Shown here: piece after piece, positions 30,429-39,935 of the stretch
How positions within the stretch are numbered: position 1 is the stretch's first letter
How the letters are laid out: each line of letters opens with the position of its first letter
Assembly: GCF_002848005.1 (NCBI RefSeq)
Contig: NZ_PKHX01000001.1
Location: 124,001-188,000, forward strand
Length of the DNA: 64,000 bases
Direction of reading: 5' to 3'
Origin: Varibaculum cambriense
GTDB lineage: Bacteria; Actinomycetota; Actinomycetes; Actinomycetales; Actinomycetaceae
Program-made: the position numbers and the translations under genes
Notes under the pieces: generated by a model
Seen by the model: the letters and a program-made list of their open reading frames with translations, nothing else
What the model was told of the DNA's origin: nothing
Databases searched by the model: none

Positions 30429-33245
30429 CTAATCGCGCGGTTTCTCCACCATTTCCCAGGTTTCGATCTCGTCGCCAACTTGGATGTCCTTGACGCCCAG
30501 CGAAATACCACATTCGTAGCCTTCGCGAACCTCGGTAACATCGTCTTTTTCGCGACGCAAAGAAGAAATCTCCAGCTCCGGTTCAACTACTACGCCGTCA
30601 CGCACCAAGCGGGCTTTCGCGCCCCGCTTGATCAGCCCCTTGCGCACCAGCGAACCGGCGATATTGCCGAACTTGGAAGAGCGGAAGACCTGCAAGATCT
30701 CGGCAGTACCCATCTGCTTTTCTTCATAAATGGGTTTGAGCATGCCTTTCATCGCGCTCTCGACATCTTCAATCGCCTGATAGATGACGTTGTAGAAGCG
30801 CATATCTACGCCTTCCGAATCGGCGTATTCGGCCACTCGCTGTGCCGGACGGACGTTGAATCCGATTACCACCGCGTTGTCCACGCTGGCCAAGTTGATG
30901 TCGTTTTGGGTGATCGCGCCGACGCCGCGGTGAATAATCCGCAACTGCACTTCCTCGCCCACATCGATCTTGAGTAGTGAATCTTCCAAAGCTTCGACTG
31001 CACCGGAAACGTCGCCCTTCAAAATCAGGTTCAAAGTATCTACCTTGCCCTGTTCCAAAGCGGCATTGAAATCTTCCAGCGAAATCCGCTTGCGGCGTTT
31101 GCCCAGCTGGGCCGCACGTTGTTGCGCCTGCCGCTTATCGGCAATCTGGCGAGCGGTGCGTTCATCTTCCGCTACCAGCAGGGAGTCACCTGCTCCCGGT
31201 ACGCTGGTAAGTCCCAGTACCGCCGTGGGGAAAGAGGGGCCGGCTTCCTCAACTTGGTTACCGTATTCGTCTAGCATGGCACGTACCCGGCCATGAGACG
31301 AACCCACCACGATGGAGTCGCCCACTCGCAAAGTGCCGCGCTGCACCAAAATGGTGGCCACGGCGCCGCGTCCTTTATCCAGGCGAGTTTCGATCGCTAC
31401 CCCGCGGGCTGCCGCATCCGGATTAGCTTTCAGCTCTAAGGCCGCATCTGCAGTCAGCAGCACTGCCTCTAACAGTTCATGAATGCCCTTACGCTGCTTA
31501 GCCGAAACATCAACGAACATTACGTCGCCGCCGTATTCCTCAGATACTAAACCGTATTCGGTCAGTTGCCCGCGGACTTTATCCGGGTTGGCTTCGGGCT
31601 TATCAACCTTGTTGACCGCTACCACAATCGGCACATTAGCGGCCTGGGCGTGGTTAATCGCCTCCACCGTTTGGGGCATTACCCCGTCATCGGCAGCTAC
31701 CACCAAAATCGCAATGTCGGTCACTTCCGCCCCGCGCGCACGCATAGCGGTGAACGCTTCGTGACCGGGGGTGTCGATGAAGGTAATCGCGCGGCGAGTT
31801 TCATCCATATCGATATTTACCTGGTAAGCACCGATATGCTGAGTGATTCCGCCGTGCTCTCCACCAACCACATCGGTATCGCGAATCGCGTCCAATAGCT
31901 TGGTTTTACCGTGGTCAACGTGACCCATAACCGTAACCACCGGAGGACGCGGAAGGGCGTCCTCTTCATCGCTTTGCTCTTCCTCTTTCAGGTCAATGTC
32001 AAAGGATTCCAGCAGTTCGCGGTCTTCGTCCTCTGGCGAGACTACCTGCACCTGATAACCCAGCTCAGAGCCGAGCGTCATCAAAGTATCCTCGTCCAAA
32101 GACTGGTTGGAGGTAGCCATCTCGCCCAAGGTCATAAGGACAGTCACCAAGGATGCGGGATCGCAGTCAATCCGATCTGCCACATCCGCGAGTGAAGCTC
32201 CCGAACGCAGGCGCAAAGGTGTAGAGCCATCCCCGTGAGGAACCTGCACCCCGCCAATCTTGGGAGCCATTTGTTGCTCGTACTCGGCGCGTTTAGCGCG
32301 TTTGGACTTACGACGTTTCGCTTTCGAGGATCCACCGCGTCCGAATGCGCCTTGAGTGGCACCAAAACCGCCACGACCCCGGTTGTTCATCCGGTGACCG
32401 CCGGGACGCCCCGGGCCGCCCGAACCGCCGGGACCACCTTGCCCGCCTCCGCCGCGGCGCTGACCGCGCGAAGGAGCCGGCTGATCCATCATGGGAGCGG
32501 TCGCAGAATGGGCAGGCATCACATTTGGAGTTGCACTCGCGCCGCGCCGATTTCCCCGACCCGGACGTCCCCGACCAGCGTTCTTCCGCTGCCCAGAGCT
32601 GCCGCCGGGACGTGGCATTCCCTGTGCCGAAGCAAAAGGATTGTTCCCCGGGCGCGGACCGCCCGGACGCGGCATTCCCTGTGCCGAAGCAAAAGGATTA
32701 TTGCCCGGACGCGGACCGCCGGGACGCGGAGCCGGCTTGGGACCGGGTTTGGCTCCGGTCTTACCAGGTTTAGGACTGGGACGCTCCGATTTTTCTGACG
32801 ACTTCGCTTTTTCTGCCTTCGCGGCAGGCTTGGCGCTAGGCTTCGGCCCCGGCTTAGGAGCCGCGCTGGTGACAGGTTTCTTAGCAGGTGCAGGTGATTC
32901 CACTTCTTCCTGGGATTTTACCTGCGTAGACTGGCTGTCTACCTCCGCTGCATCAGCCGGTTCAGAGGCGGCGGGTTTAGTACTCTTCGCCGCCCGAGTC
33001 TTCGCTACTTTGGTTTTGGCGGCGGTACTAGTAACTTTCTTCTTTGCCGCTTTCACCTTGGGGGCTGCGGTTTCTACCTCTTCCGCCAGCTTGGCAAAAT
33101 GCTCTCGCATTTTCCGCGCCACCGGAGCCTCGATAGTCGAGGAGGCGCTTTTAACGAACTCCCCCGAGTCTTTTAGTGCCTGCAGCACAATTTTCGAAGT
33201 GGTTCCGAGCTCTTTTGCTAACTCATGAACTCTAAGTTTTGCCAC
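30429..33245 (-). CDS. infB: Translation initiation factor IF-2
   Basis: This 938-residue GTPase starts at the GTG at 33245 (valine-initial [13 protein letters not shown]), preceded by AAGGAG. The N-terminal IF2 domain is followed by a long Lys/Ala/Pro and Gly/Arg-rich region containing a 19-residue tandem repeat ([15 protein letters not shown]). The G domain has GHVDHGKT (G1), DTPGHEAF (G3) and NKVDKP (G4), followed by the C-terminal beta-barrel and fMet-tRNA domains. It delivers initiator tRNA to the ribosome. No ylxR gene separates it from nusA, unlike many actinobacteria. Confidence 0.97.
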   Translation of the reverse strand: MAKLRVHELAKELGTTSKIVLQALKDSGEFVKSASSTIEAPVARKMREHFAKLAEEVETAAPKVKAAKKKVTSTAAKTKVAKTRAAKSTKPAASEPADAAEVDSQSTQVKSQEEVESPAPAKKPVTSAAPKPGPKPSAKPAAKAEKAKSSEKSERPSPKPGKTGAKPGPKPAPRPGGPRPGNNPFASAQGMPRPGGPRPGNNPFASAQGMPRPGGSSGQRKNAGRGRPGRGNRRGASATPNVMPAHSATAPMMDQPAPSRGQRRGGGGQGGPGGSGGPGRPGGHRMNNRGRGGFGATQGAFGRGGSSKAKRRKSKRAKRAEYEQQMAPKIGGVQVPHGDGSTPLRLRSGASLADVADRIDCDPASLVTVLMTLGEMATSNQSLDEDTLMTLGSELGYQVQVVSPEDEDRELLESFDIDLKEEEQSDEEDALPRPPVVTVMGHVDHGKTKLLDAIRDTDVVGGEHGGITQHIGAYQVNIDMDETRRAITFIDTPGHEAFTAMRARGAEVTDIAILVVAADDGVMPQTVEAINHAQAANVPIVVAVNKVDKPEANPDKVRGQLTEYGLVSEEYGGDVMFVDVSAKQRKGIHELLEAVLLTADAALELKANPDAAARGVAIETRLDKGRGAVATILVQRGTLRVGDSIVVGSSHGRVRAMLDEYGNQVEEAGPSFPTAVLGLTSVPGAGDSLLVAEDERTARQIADKRQAQQRAAQLGKRRKRISLEDFNAALEQGKVDTLNLILKGDVSGAVEALEDSLLKIDVGEEVQLRIIHRGVGAITQNDINLASVDNAVVIGFNVRPAQRVAEYADSEGVDMRFYNVIYQAIEDVESAMKGMLKPIYEEKQMGTAEILQVFRSSKFGNIAGSLVRKGLIKRGAKARLVRDGVVVEPELEISSLRREKDDVTEVREGYECGISLGVKDIQVGDEIETWEMVEKPRD

Positions 33246-33553
33246 AATTCTCCTTGCTGGCCTGCCCAGCATGGAGCAGGCTATTGCTTAAATTGGCAGA
33301 TCATCGCTGGTTGCTCATCGGGTGACCATCAGCTTCCAACCCTGCTTTCCTGTATCGGGCATCCACTGGGTGTAGATGCCGGTATCCTTGCTTAAAAGAT
33401 CCCAGCCTGCTCACAAGAAAGCACCGGCCGAGGCTTTTGCCTAGAACCGGTGCGTCCATTGCAACCAAAGTTAGGTTCCGATACCTATACTAGCGCCTTA
33501 ACTTCAATAAGCCGAAGCCAGCTAGAGATTTAGTGGCGAATAGAAATCAGCTG
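33246..33553 (-). other. Spacer between nusA and infB without ylxR
   Basis: About 308 nt with a hairpin terminator (33415-33453) and the infB ribosome-binding site. I translated all three minus frames and found only a 58-codon frame (ATG near 33458) and shorter pieces; none shows the YlxR signature (ERTCVGCR or GRGAWLHP). Nothing else is recognised. Confidence 0.5.
33415..33453 (-). terminator. Hairpin terminator downstream of nusA
   Basis: On the minus-strand RNA GCACCGG ... CCGGTGC encloses an inner GGCAAAAGCC hairpin (33421-33453) and is followed by UUUCUU (33415-33420). This resembles an intrinsic terminator or attenuator separating rimP-nusA from infB. Confidence 0.7.
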
Positions 33554-34543
33554 TTAAGCTTCCTCACTGACCACTTCTGGATCCATATCAGACCTAATGT
33601 CAATCTTGGCTCCCGTTAAACGGGCAGCTAGACGCGCATTTTGTCCTTCTTTACCGATAGCCAAAGACAGCTGGAAATCTGGCACCACCACATGTGCTAA
33701 TACATGTTCGGCCGGTTCTACCGTGACAGACGTAACATGCGCAGGTGAGAGCGCATTAGCGACAAAAGTAGCCACGTCCTCGGAATAGTCAATAATGTCA
33801 ATTTTTTCGTGGTTAAGCTCATTCATAACTGCCCGTACACGCCGCCCCATCGGCCCGATACAAGCACCCTTAGCATTGATATTGGGACGAGTAGAACGCA
33901 CCGCAATCTTGGTACGGTAGCCTGCTTCCCGCGCCACCGACTCGATAACCACCTCTCCAGAGGCAATCTCCGGTACTTCCCGAGAAAACAGCCCCCGCAC
34001 CAGGTCGGGGTGGCGACGCGAAACCTCGATCCGCGCCCCTTTTTCTCCCAGCGCAGTTTTTACCACTACCGCCCGAATCCACTGTCCGTGGCGATACTGC
34101 TCCCCGGGAACCTGTTCGGCTTTCGGCAAAACCGCCTCAAATTCGCCAACTTTAACCACCACAACGTCTTTATCCCGGCTCTGCTGAATAATCCCGGAAA
34201 CCACTTCGCCTTTTTTGTCTCTAAAAGAGCCCAGCACCTGCTCGTCCTCGGCTTCCCGCAGTCGCTGCATAATGATAGAGCGGGCAGTGGTAGTGGCGAT
34301 CCGGCCAAAACCCGAGGGCGTGTCATCGAATTCGCCGATCTTGTTGCCATCTTCATCGATCTCGGCTGCCATCACCATTACATGGCCGTTTTTGCGATCA
34401 ACTTCTACCCGCGCGTCATCTAGTGCTCCCGGGGCATTGTGGTACGCCTTGAGTAAAGCGTCTTCGATAGCAGCCATAAGGGTATCGAGACTGACGCCCT
34501 TCTCCGCTTCCACCATCCGCAAAGCGGCCATATCAATATCCAT
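33554..34543 (-). CDS. nusA: Transcription termination/antitermination factor NusA
   Basis: This 329-residue protein has an N-terminal RNAP-binding domain ([34 protein letters not shown]), S1 domain ([29 protein letters not shown]) and two KH domains ([21 protein letters not shown] and [25 protein letters not shown]). It lacks the C-terminal acidic repeats, as usual for actinobacteria. It follows rimP by 17 nt. Confidence 0.97.
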   Translation of the reverse strand: MDIDMAALRMVEAEKGVSLDTLMAAIEDALLKAYHNAPGALDDARVEVDRKNGHVMVMAAEIDEDGNKIGEFDDTPSGFGRIATTTARSIIMQRLREAEDEQVLGSFRDKKGEVVSGIIQQSRDKDVVVVKVGEFEAVLPKAEQVPGEQYRHGQWIRAVVVKTALGEKGARIEVSRRHPDLVRGLFSREVPEIASGEVVIESVAREAGYRTKIAVRSTRPNINAKGACIGPMGRRVRAVMNELNHEKIDIIDYSEDVATFVANALSPAHVTSVTVEPAEHVLAHVVVPDFQLSLAIGKEGQNARLAARLTGAKIDIRSDMDPEVVSEEA

Positions 34544-34560
34544 GATGATCCTTACGAGCC

Positions 34561-35025
34561 TTAGAACTGCACCACCATTTGGGCGTGCGTAATATCTGTT
34601 AAAGCGATAGTGCGCCGACCAGCGGTAGTTTCCAATTCAATGTCTTCAGTTGTCGTAGCCACCAGCTTACCCTCTTCCTGGGTGCCATCACATATTTTCA
34701 CCTTTACCCGATGCCCTATCGCCCTAGAAAACTGGCGTTCATCCTCCAAGGGTCGCTCAATCCCGGGAGTAGAGACTTCTAAGTTATAGGTTCCTTTAAT
34801 CGGGTCGGCTTCATCTAGATGCCGGGAAATCTCCAAAGTTACTTGGGAGAGCTGGTCTTCATTCACGGCTCCCGGACCGTGCGGTAAATCTACCGTCACC
34901 ACCAGGCGCGTGTATTTCCCAGCTCGCTTGAGCGAAACTTCCTCTAAGTAAAGGCCGGCTGCCTCGCAATCTGGGCGCAGCAGATCCACAAGTTCATTTT
35001 CCAAATTGGCTCTGGGTTTCGTCAT
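34561..35025 (-). CDS. rimP: Ribosome maturation factor RimP
   Basis: This 154-residue protein is required for 30S assembly. The N-terminal domain is LENELVDLLRPDCEAAGLYLEEVSLKRAGKYTRLVVTVD; then come the family signature YNLEVSTPGIERPLEDERQFSRAIGHRVKV and an SH3-like C-terminal part. It begins the rimP-nusA-infB-rbfA-truB-ribF cluster and is divergent from the lipoprotein gene at 35100. Confidence 0.96.
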   Translation of the reverse strand: MTKPRANLENELVDLLRPDCEAAGLYLEEVSLKRAGKYTRLVVTVDLPHGPGAVNEDQLSQVTLEISRHLDEADPIKGTYNLEVSTPGIERPLEDERQFSRAIGHRVKVKICDGTQEEGKLVATTTEDIELETTAGRRTIALTDITHAQMVVQF

Positions 35026-35099
35026 TTTTCCTCGTCTCTTGTTCGCCTCACCGTTTCATCATTTCAAAAAACATGTTACCCGTGGCAAACTTAACTTTG

Positions 35100-36212
35100 A
35101 TGAAAAAAACCTGGATTGTTCCCCTTACTGGGCTGTTAGTTGCTTCGTTGAGCCTTTCTGGCTGCGGGGTACGCATTGATGATGGTTCCGGCGACGCCGT
35201 GACGGCGAGTCTGACACAGATGGCGCGTTATCGTGCCAGTTCCTGTCAGGAAGCGATCACTACCGGCATTGAAAATATTTTTGCCGGCGACCCCAAGTTA
35301 GCGGCTTTTAAGAATCATTTCACTGCCCGCAGTAAAGTTCTGGGGCAGCGGTGGCCGCACCAAAAAGTGAAACTGTCAGGGAAAGAAAAACCAGAAAACC
35401 TGCCTGAACCCGCCGATTATCGCGTCCCCGGAAATGGACAAGCGTTGGTCCATAAACTGACAGATTGCCAGGCTGATATCTTAAATGACGCCGCGGTGCT
35501 CACCTATCTAACGCGGGAGCAGCTAGCGGAAAACGAGGGCGATGAGGAGGGTACCGCACGCGCGGAGGAAACCGCGGCTTTAGCAAAAGTGCTATTCGCT
35601 ACCGGGGTGGCGATGGAGCGGGAAAACAAGCAAATCGCGTCCGCGTCTTCCCTTGCTTTACCTCCTGCCAAAACCACCCCGTTGACGGTGCAACGTTACC
35701 AGGACGGTAAGTGGCACCCCGATAAAGCGGCAACCACCGAAGCCCAACCGAGCAAGTCCGCAGACCCCCTGAGTGAGCAGCAAAAAACCGAGCTCTCCCG
35801 CGGGATTAGACAATTAGACTCCCTGCGTTTCAATATCGAGAAAAATGTCGCTAAAAGCCAGGATATGCAGTTAAAAAACCTGGTTTCTAAGGCAGTAACT
35901 CCCCTGCTGCTGCGGCAGATACAAGAACTGGTTACTCAGTTAGGTTCAGATCCGCGGGAAGCGGTTTATCAGCCCGATTCCGGTTTGAGCGGTGCCGATA
36001 AGTCAGCAATTGCGAAAGCATTAGGGCAGGCCTGCCAAGTGCAAATGAATTTACTTCCCGTGGTTCCGGATGTGCAGCAGGCGCTTTTGTCCCCCACCCT
36101 GGCTGGGCTGGTAGATTTACAAGCCCAGTTAGGGCAAGATGCGGGACCGCTGCCCGGGCTGAACGCGAAGGATGCGAAAGTAAAAATCAGCGCTGCGCCC
36201 GCTACCCAATAG
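35100..36212 (+). CDS. Predicted lipoprotein of unknown function
   Basis: This 370-residue protein starts at the ATG at 35100, because MKKTWIVPLTGLLVASLSLSGC forms a proper lipoprotein signal with lipobox LSGC; an in-frame ATG 27 nt upstream would misplace it. The mature part is predominantly helical and hydrophilic with four Cys residues (SCQEA, DCQAD, ACQVQ plus the lipid Cys). I do not recognise a domain. It lies next to rimP, where some actinobacteria carry a DUF4439-type lipoprotein; a distant relationship is possible but not demonstrable here. Confidence 0.75.
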   Translation: MKKTWIVPLTGLLVASLSLSGCGVRIDDGSGDAVTASLTQMARYRASSCQEAITTGIENIFAGDPKLAAFKNHFTARSKVLGQRWPHQKVKLSGKEKPENLPEPADYRVPGNGQALVHKLTDCQADILNDAAVLTYLTREQLAENEGDEEGTARAEETAALAKVLFATGVAMERENKQIASASSLALPPAKTTPLTVQRYQDGKWHPDKAATTEAQPSKSADPLSEQQKTELSRGIRQLDSLRFNIEKNVAKSQDMQLKNLVSKAVTPLLLRQIQELVTQLGSDPREAVYQPDSGLSGADKSAIAKALGQACQVQMNLLPVVPDVQQALLSPTLAGLVDLQAQLGQDAGPLPGLNAKDAKVKISAAPATQ

Positions 36213-36234
36213 GTCAGCTGCCTATTTGCCGGCA

Positions 36235-36831
36235 CTAAATACTCTGGGAGTTCACCCGCTGCTGCGCCCGCACAAATCCCTGGGTCACCACTTCGGTTAT
36301 CGCTTGTCCGGCGCGGTCTAAAGCGTCTTTAAGGGCACCTTGTTCCCCGCGGGGAAAACGGGAAAGCACATAGTCGGCGGGATCCTGCCGAGGATGAGGA
36401 CGACCAATCCCGATCCGCAGACGCGCATAGTCTTTAGTTCCCAGGTTTTGACTGATGGAGCGCAGACCGTTGTGTCCGCCCTCACCGCCTCCCCGTTTGA
36501 GCCGTAAATCGTAGGCCGCTAAATCCAGTTCATCGTGGACAATCAGCAGATTCTGGGCGGGGTCGATCCCGAAAAACTTCACCAGTTTAGCGGTGGGGAT
36601 GCCCGAAGTATTCATAAAGGAATCCAGCTTCGCCAAATGCACCGCCGGCCCGGGAGTGCCCGGAATGCCCAGATGTAGGGTTGCTACCTGGCAGCCAGTT
36701 TTGTGGCGTCGTAGCTGTTCTCCTTGGGTTTGCGCCAAGTGGTCAATCGCCAGATGACCGGCATTATGGCGGGTTCCCGCATATTTTTCACCTGGATTCC
36801 CCAGGCCAATCACCAGCCAAGACTGTCCCAT
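36235..36831 (-). CDS. pth: Peptidyl-tRNA hydrolase
   Basis: This 198-residue enzyme releases tRNA from prematurely terminated peptidyl-tRNAs. Signatures are WLVIGLGNPGEKYAGTRHNAGHLAIDHLA (catalytic His of RHNAG) and VHDELDLAAYDLRLKRGGGEGGHNGLRSI. I start at the ATG at 36831 because GGGGG lies about 5 nt upstream; a TTG 12 nt earlier also opens the frame. It follows rplY (ctc), the usual actinobacterial pairing. Confidence 0.96.
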   Translation of the reverse strand: MGQSWLVIGLGNPGEKYAGTRHNAGHLAIDHLAQTQGEQLRRHKTGCQVATLHLGIPGTPGPAVHLAKLDSFMNTSGIPTAKLVKFFGIDPAQNLLIVHDELDLAAYDLRLKRGGGEGGHNGLRSISQNLGTKDYARLRIGIGRPHPRQDPADYVLSRFPRGEQGALKDALDRAGQAITEVVTQGFVRAQQRVNSQSI

Positions 36832-36876
36832 TTCAACCCCCAAATAACCTCAATAACGTCTCTACCCCGCAGAATT

Positions 36877-36909
36877 GGTTTCGGGGAGGGCAAGTGCCCT
36901 CCCCGAACC
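36877..36909 (-). terminator. Strong hairpin between rplY and pth
   Basis: GGTTTCGGGGAGGGC and GCCCTCCCCGAACC pair over about 14 bp around a 4-nt loop, just after the rplY stop. There is no clear U-tract on the minus RNA, so it may be a partial terminator or a stabiliser of the rplY 3' end. Confidence 0.65.
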
Positions 36910-36922
36910 ATACAAGCAGTAT

Positions 36923-37546
36923 TTACTCTTCGGATTCTTCCTTAGCTTCTTCCTCAGCTACCTCTTCGCCTTCCTCGGCCTCTTCAGCAACCGGCTCTTC
37001 CGGCATCTCTTCCGGCAGAGTAATCGAGAGCACGTCGTGTTCGTCGTCCAAAGTGGTAACTACGCCTTCCGGCAGTTCTAGCTCGCCAGCGCGCAGTACT
37101 CGACCTTCTTCCCAGCCTTCCACGTTGATAACGATTTCTTCGGGAATCTCCAGCGGAGATACCTGTACCGGCAGGTCGAAGATTTCCAAGTTGACCACGG
37201 TACCGGGAGCAGGCTCGCCGGTAACCGAAACCGGTACTTCCACTTCCACTTTCTCGTCACGGCTAACTGCCAGCAGGTCGATATGCAGAATGTCGCGGCG
37301 TACCGGGTGACGCTGGATTTCCTTTAGCAGCACCAGGTGCTTTTCCCCATCAACATCCAGGTTAATAATCGCGTTGGGGTTATCTTTTACGATCAGGAAA
37401 GTCTCGTGTCCCGGCAGGTTTAGGTGCAGGTTTTCTTCTACGGTGTGGCCGTAGAGTACTGCCGGAATCTGACCGGCGCGACGAGCGCGACGCGCGGCAC
37501 CCTTACCGGTTTCATTACGTAGTTGTGCTGATAGCTCTGAAGCCAT
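36923..37546 (-). CDS. rplY: 50S ribosomal protein L25 / general stress protein Ctc
   Basis: This 207-residue protein has the long (Ctc/TL5) form. The N-terminal 5S-rRNA-binding domain is LRNETGKGAARRARRAGQIPAVLYGH, the C-terminal beta domain contains VDVPVSVTGEPAPGTVVNLE-like sequence, and the tail is strongly acidic (EEAEEGEEVAEEEAKEESEE). An AAGGAGG-type ribosome-binding site precedes the ATG at 37546. Confidence 0.95.
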   Translation of the reverse strand: MASELSAQLRNETGKGAARRARRAGQIPAVLYGHTVEENLHLNLPGHETFLIVKDNPNAIINLDVDGEKHLVLLKEIQRHPVRRDILHIDLLAVSRDEKVEVEVPVSVTGEPAPGTVVNLEIFDLPVQVSPLEIPEEIVINVEGWEEGRVLRAGELELPEGVVTTLDDEHDVLSITLPEEMPEEPVAEEAEEGEEVAEEEAKEESEE

Positions 37547-37703
37547 TATTTCGTTCCTCCTTAGGATTGCAGATATTTACGGAACCCCGGAGGACGTGGG
37601 ATCTCCCCACGGCCACGTCGATAACGGCGCAAATGCGCCCTCGCCGAGGCAACCTAGTTTTAGGATATAGTCCCGATCCGGCCAGGTAAACTCGGAAGGA
37701 CTA

Positions 37704-37734
37704 AAAGGTTTGGCAACTCACATTTCTTGCCAAA
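37704..37734 (-). terminator. Rho-independent terminator after prs
   Basis: TTTGGCAA (37734-37727 on the minus strand) pairs with TTGCCAAA (37716-37709) around a 10-nt loop, followed in the RNA by CCUUUU. It lies just downstream of the prs stop. Confidence 0.75.
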
Positions 37735-37740
37735 GGATTT

Positions 37741-38718
37741 CTATTCTTGATCGAAGAGGGCGGTTACGGAGCCGTCATCGAACACGGTGCGAATCGCACT
37801 GGCCAGTAGGGGCGCGATTGGCAGGATCGTTAGCTGCGGGAAACGCTTATCTGCTGAAATCGGCAGAGTGTCGGTAACAATAATTTCACGAGCCCCACAG
37901 GTAGAAAGACGCTCAGCGGCGGGCGGAGAAAGTACCCCGTGTGTGGCCGCTACAATCACGTCTTTCGCCCCGGAATGCAGTAGCACTTTCACGGCTTCCG
38001 CAATAGTACCGCCGGTATCAATCAGGTCATCAACCAGTACGCAGGTGCGACCCTCAACCGTACCTACCACCCGGTGGGCGACTGCCACATTGGGACGGGT
38101 AGTGTCCCGGGTCTTATGCACAAAAGCTAGTTCGCAGCCTCCGAGTTTATTCGCCCATTTTTCTGCCACCCGAATTCGGCCAGCATCAGGGGAAACAATC
38201 GTCAGATTGGTTTGATCTACCCGCCTTTTTACATAATCAATCAGTACCGGCTGCGCATAAAGGTGATCCCAGGGACCGTCAAAGAATCCCTGTTCCTGGG
38301 CGGCGTGCAGGTCGACACTCATCAACCGATCAGCACCAGCAGTTTTAAACAGATCAGCGATTAGACGAGCAGAGATTGGTTCCCGTCCCTGGTGTTTTTT
38401 ATCTTGCCGCGCGTAGGGGAAGAAAGGCGCCACTACGGTGATTCGGGCTGCCGATGCCCGCTTTAGGGCATCCACCATAATCATCTGTTCCATTACCCAC
38501 TTATTCAAAGGAGCGGTATGGGATTGCACCACATAGCAGTCCGCCCCCCGTACGGATTCGGAGAAACGGACATAAATCTCACCATTGGCAAAGTCGTAGG
38601 CCACGGTCGGCAATACTTCAGTATGGAGTTCTTCAGCGATTCCCTGGGCAAGTTCGGGGTACGCGCGTCCCGGCACAATCAAAAGGTGTTTTTGACCTGC
38701 AGATTTAATCCCCGTCAT
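37741..38718 (-). CDS. prs: Ribose-phosphate pyrophosphokinase
   Basis: This 325-residue PRPP synthetase supplies nucleotide, His and Trp synthesis. Signatures are FANGEIYVRFSESVRGADCYVVQS, the ATP-binding RQDKKHQGREPISARL, SVDLHAAQEQGFF (catalytic His), VSPDAGRIRVAEKWA and the PRPP loop VLVDDLIDTGGTIAEA. It is downstream of glmU, the common actinobacterial glmU-prs pair. Confidence 0.97.
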   Translation of the reverse strand: MTGIKSAGQKHLLIVPGRAYPELAQGIAEELHTEVLPTVAYDFANGEIYVRFSESVRGADCYVVQSHTAPLNKWVMEQMIMVDALKRASAARITVVAPFFPYARQDKKHQGREPISARLIADLFKTAGADRLMSVDLHAAQEQGFFDGPWDHLYAQPVLIDYVKRRVDQTNLTIVSPDAGRIRVAEKWANKLGGCELAFVHKTRDTTRPNVAVAHRVVGTVEGRTCVLVDDLIDTGGTIAEAVKVLLHSGAKDVIVAATHGVLSPPAAERLSTCGAREIIVTDTLPISADKRFPQLTILPIAPLLASAIRTVFDDGSVTALFDQE

Positions 38719-38788
38719 TACGTGTTACCTTTCATTTTCGGCTTGAAATTGCCATACCGTTACTTTGATTTTACAAGTCCTCATGCGC

Positions 38789-39808
38789 CTAGAGATTGGT
38801 TTCGCAACTGTGGTTGGAACCGCTGGCAAGATTTACCGCCTGTAAATCACAGCGACGTACCCGTGCGTCCTCCCCCACTTTTACGTCGGTAAGGGAAGTG
38901 AAGGGGCCAATCTCGGCTCCGGCCGCAATGACCGTGTTTCCATGCAAATCGCATCCTGGTAATACCCGGGCATCAGCAGCGATCTTGACGCTTTTTTCAA
39001 TCCAAGTGGTTTCGGGGTCAACGATGCTAACCCCCTCTTTCATGAGCTGGTTAAGGATCCGCCGGTTATATTCGCGGTGTAAGCCGGCCAGCTGAGCCCG
39101 GTCATTACATCCCTCCGCCTGCATATAGTCGGTAATGAGATAGGCTCCTGCCCGTCCGTTACTAGCCGCTAAGGCAATCGTATCCGTCAGGTAAACCTCG
39201 CCCTGATCATTATCGGTATCGAGACCAGAAAGCGCCTGGTTTAAGAATTGGGCGTCGAAGGCATAGATTCCAGCATTTATTTCTCGAACTTTGCGTTGTT
39301 CTTCCCCGCAGTCACGATCCTCGACAATGGCACTAACTGCACCCGAATCGGAGCGGATTACCCGTCCGTAACCGCTGGGGTCAGGCACCAGGGTGGTTAG
39401 CACCGTCACCTGATTGCCGGCTAGCTGGTGGGTTTCCAGCAGCTTTTCCAGGGTGGAGCTTTCCAGCAGGGGCACATCACCCGAAGTGATCACGACAGTG
39501 CCCGCCAGTTCGCCTTGCTGCGCCAATTTTCCTAGGGCGCATTGCACTGCCCGCCCAGTTCCCGGAATTTCATCCTGATCAGCTAAGAGCGCCTGTGGAT
39601 AATTTTCGTTAACGTACTGGGCTACCGCCTGGCGCTCGTGGCGGATTACTACGCATAATGACTGGGGATTCAAAGCGGCAACCGCATCCAGAGCGTGTCC
39701 CAATAATGCCTTGCCGGCCAAGGAATGTAGAACTTTAGGACGAGCAGATTTCATCCGAGTACCTTTACCAGCTGCTAAAACAATCGCTGCAGACGGCTTA
39801 TTTTCCAC
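38789..39808 (-). CDS. glmU: GlmU, truncated: uridylyltransferase domain with only a stub of the acetyltransferase domain
   Basis: This 339-residue protein starts at the GTG at 39808 (valine-initial ENKPSAAIVLAAGKGTRMKS) with AGGGGT upstream; the longer open frame would run into the tRNA. The N-terminal domain is complete: IVLAAGKGTRM, ARPKVLHSLAGKAL, GTGRAVQCAL, ITSGDVPLL, EDRDC and EINAGIYAFD. The left-handed beta-helix begins (SIVDPETTWIEKSVKIAADARVLPGC) but ends after VGEDARVRRCDLQAVNLAS, about 110-150 residues short of the usual length. The catalytic His/Lys of the acetyltransferase are therefore absent. The enzyme should make UDP-GlcNAc from GlcNAc-1-P but not acetylate GlcN-1-P. No frameshifted remainder is seen in the 70 nt before prs. 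Confidence 0.9.
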   Translation of the reverse strand: MENKPSAAIVLAAGKGTRMKSARPKVLHSLAGKALLGHALDAVAALNPQSLCVVIRHERQAVAQYVNENYPQALLADQDEIPGTGRAVQCALGKLAQQGELAGTVVITSGDVPLLESSTLEKLLETHQLAGNQVTVLTTLVPDPSGYGRVIRSDSGAVSAIVEDRDCGEEQRKVREINAGIYAFDAQFLNQALSGLDTDNDQGEVYLTDTIALAASNGRAGAYLITDYMQAEGCNDRAQLAGLHREYNRRILNQLMKEGVSIVDPETTWIEKSVKIAADARVLPGCDLHGNTVIAAGAEIGPFTSLTDVKVGEDARVRRCDLQAVNLASGSNHSCETNL

Positions 39809-39863
39809 GATTTGACCCCTTACAGGTAGCCGGATTGGAAATAGTAGGCACCTCAGATGCCAG

Positions 39864-39935
39864 TTCCGCCCCCAGGATTCGAACCCGGCTCTCAAGGCAC
39901 CAAAAGCCCGCGTGTTACCTATACACCAGGGCGGA
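39864..39935 (-). tRNA. tRNA-Gln (anticodon TTG)
   Basis: The minus strand folds as a cloverleaf: acceptor TCCGCCC/GGGCGGA, D-arm GTGT...ACAC, anticodon loop TTTTGGT giving anticodon TTG, and T-arm CCGGG-TTCGAAT-CCTGG. The anticodon stem has one terminal C-T mismatch and a G-T pair. CCA is not encoded. It lies 55 nt upstream of the glmU start on the same strand. Confidence 0.93.

Noticed and set aside
32345-33228. Plus-strand frames opposite the infB linker with repeated [12 protein letters not shown] sequence
   Set aside because: They arise from the repetitive Gly/Pro/Arg coding on the opposite strand.
33290-33460. 58-codon minus-strand frame between nusA and infB as YlxR
   Set aside because: It lacks the RTCVGCR and GRGAWLHP signatures and overlaps the terminator hairpin.
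39809-39895. Longer GlmU start at 39895
   Set aside because: It would translate through tRNA-Gln; the GTG at 39808 has a good ribosome-binding site and begins the conserved domain.
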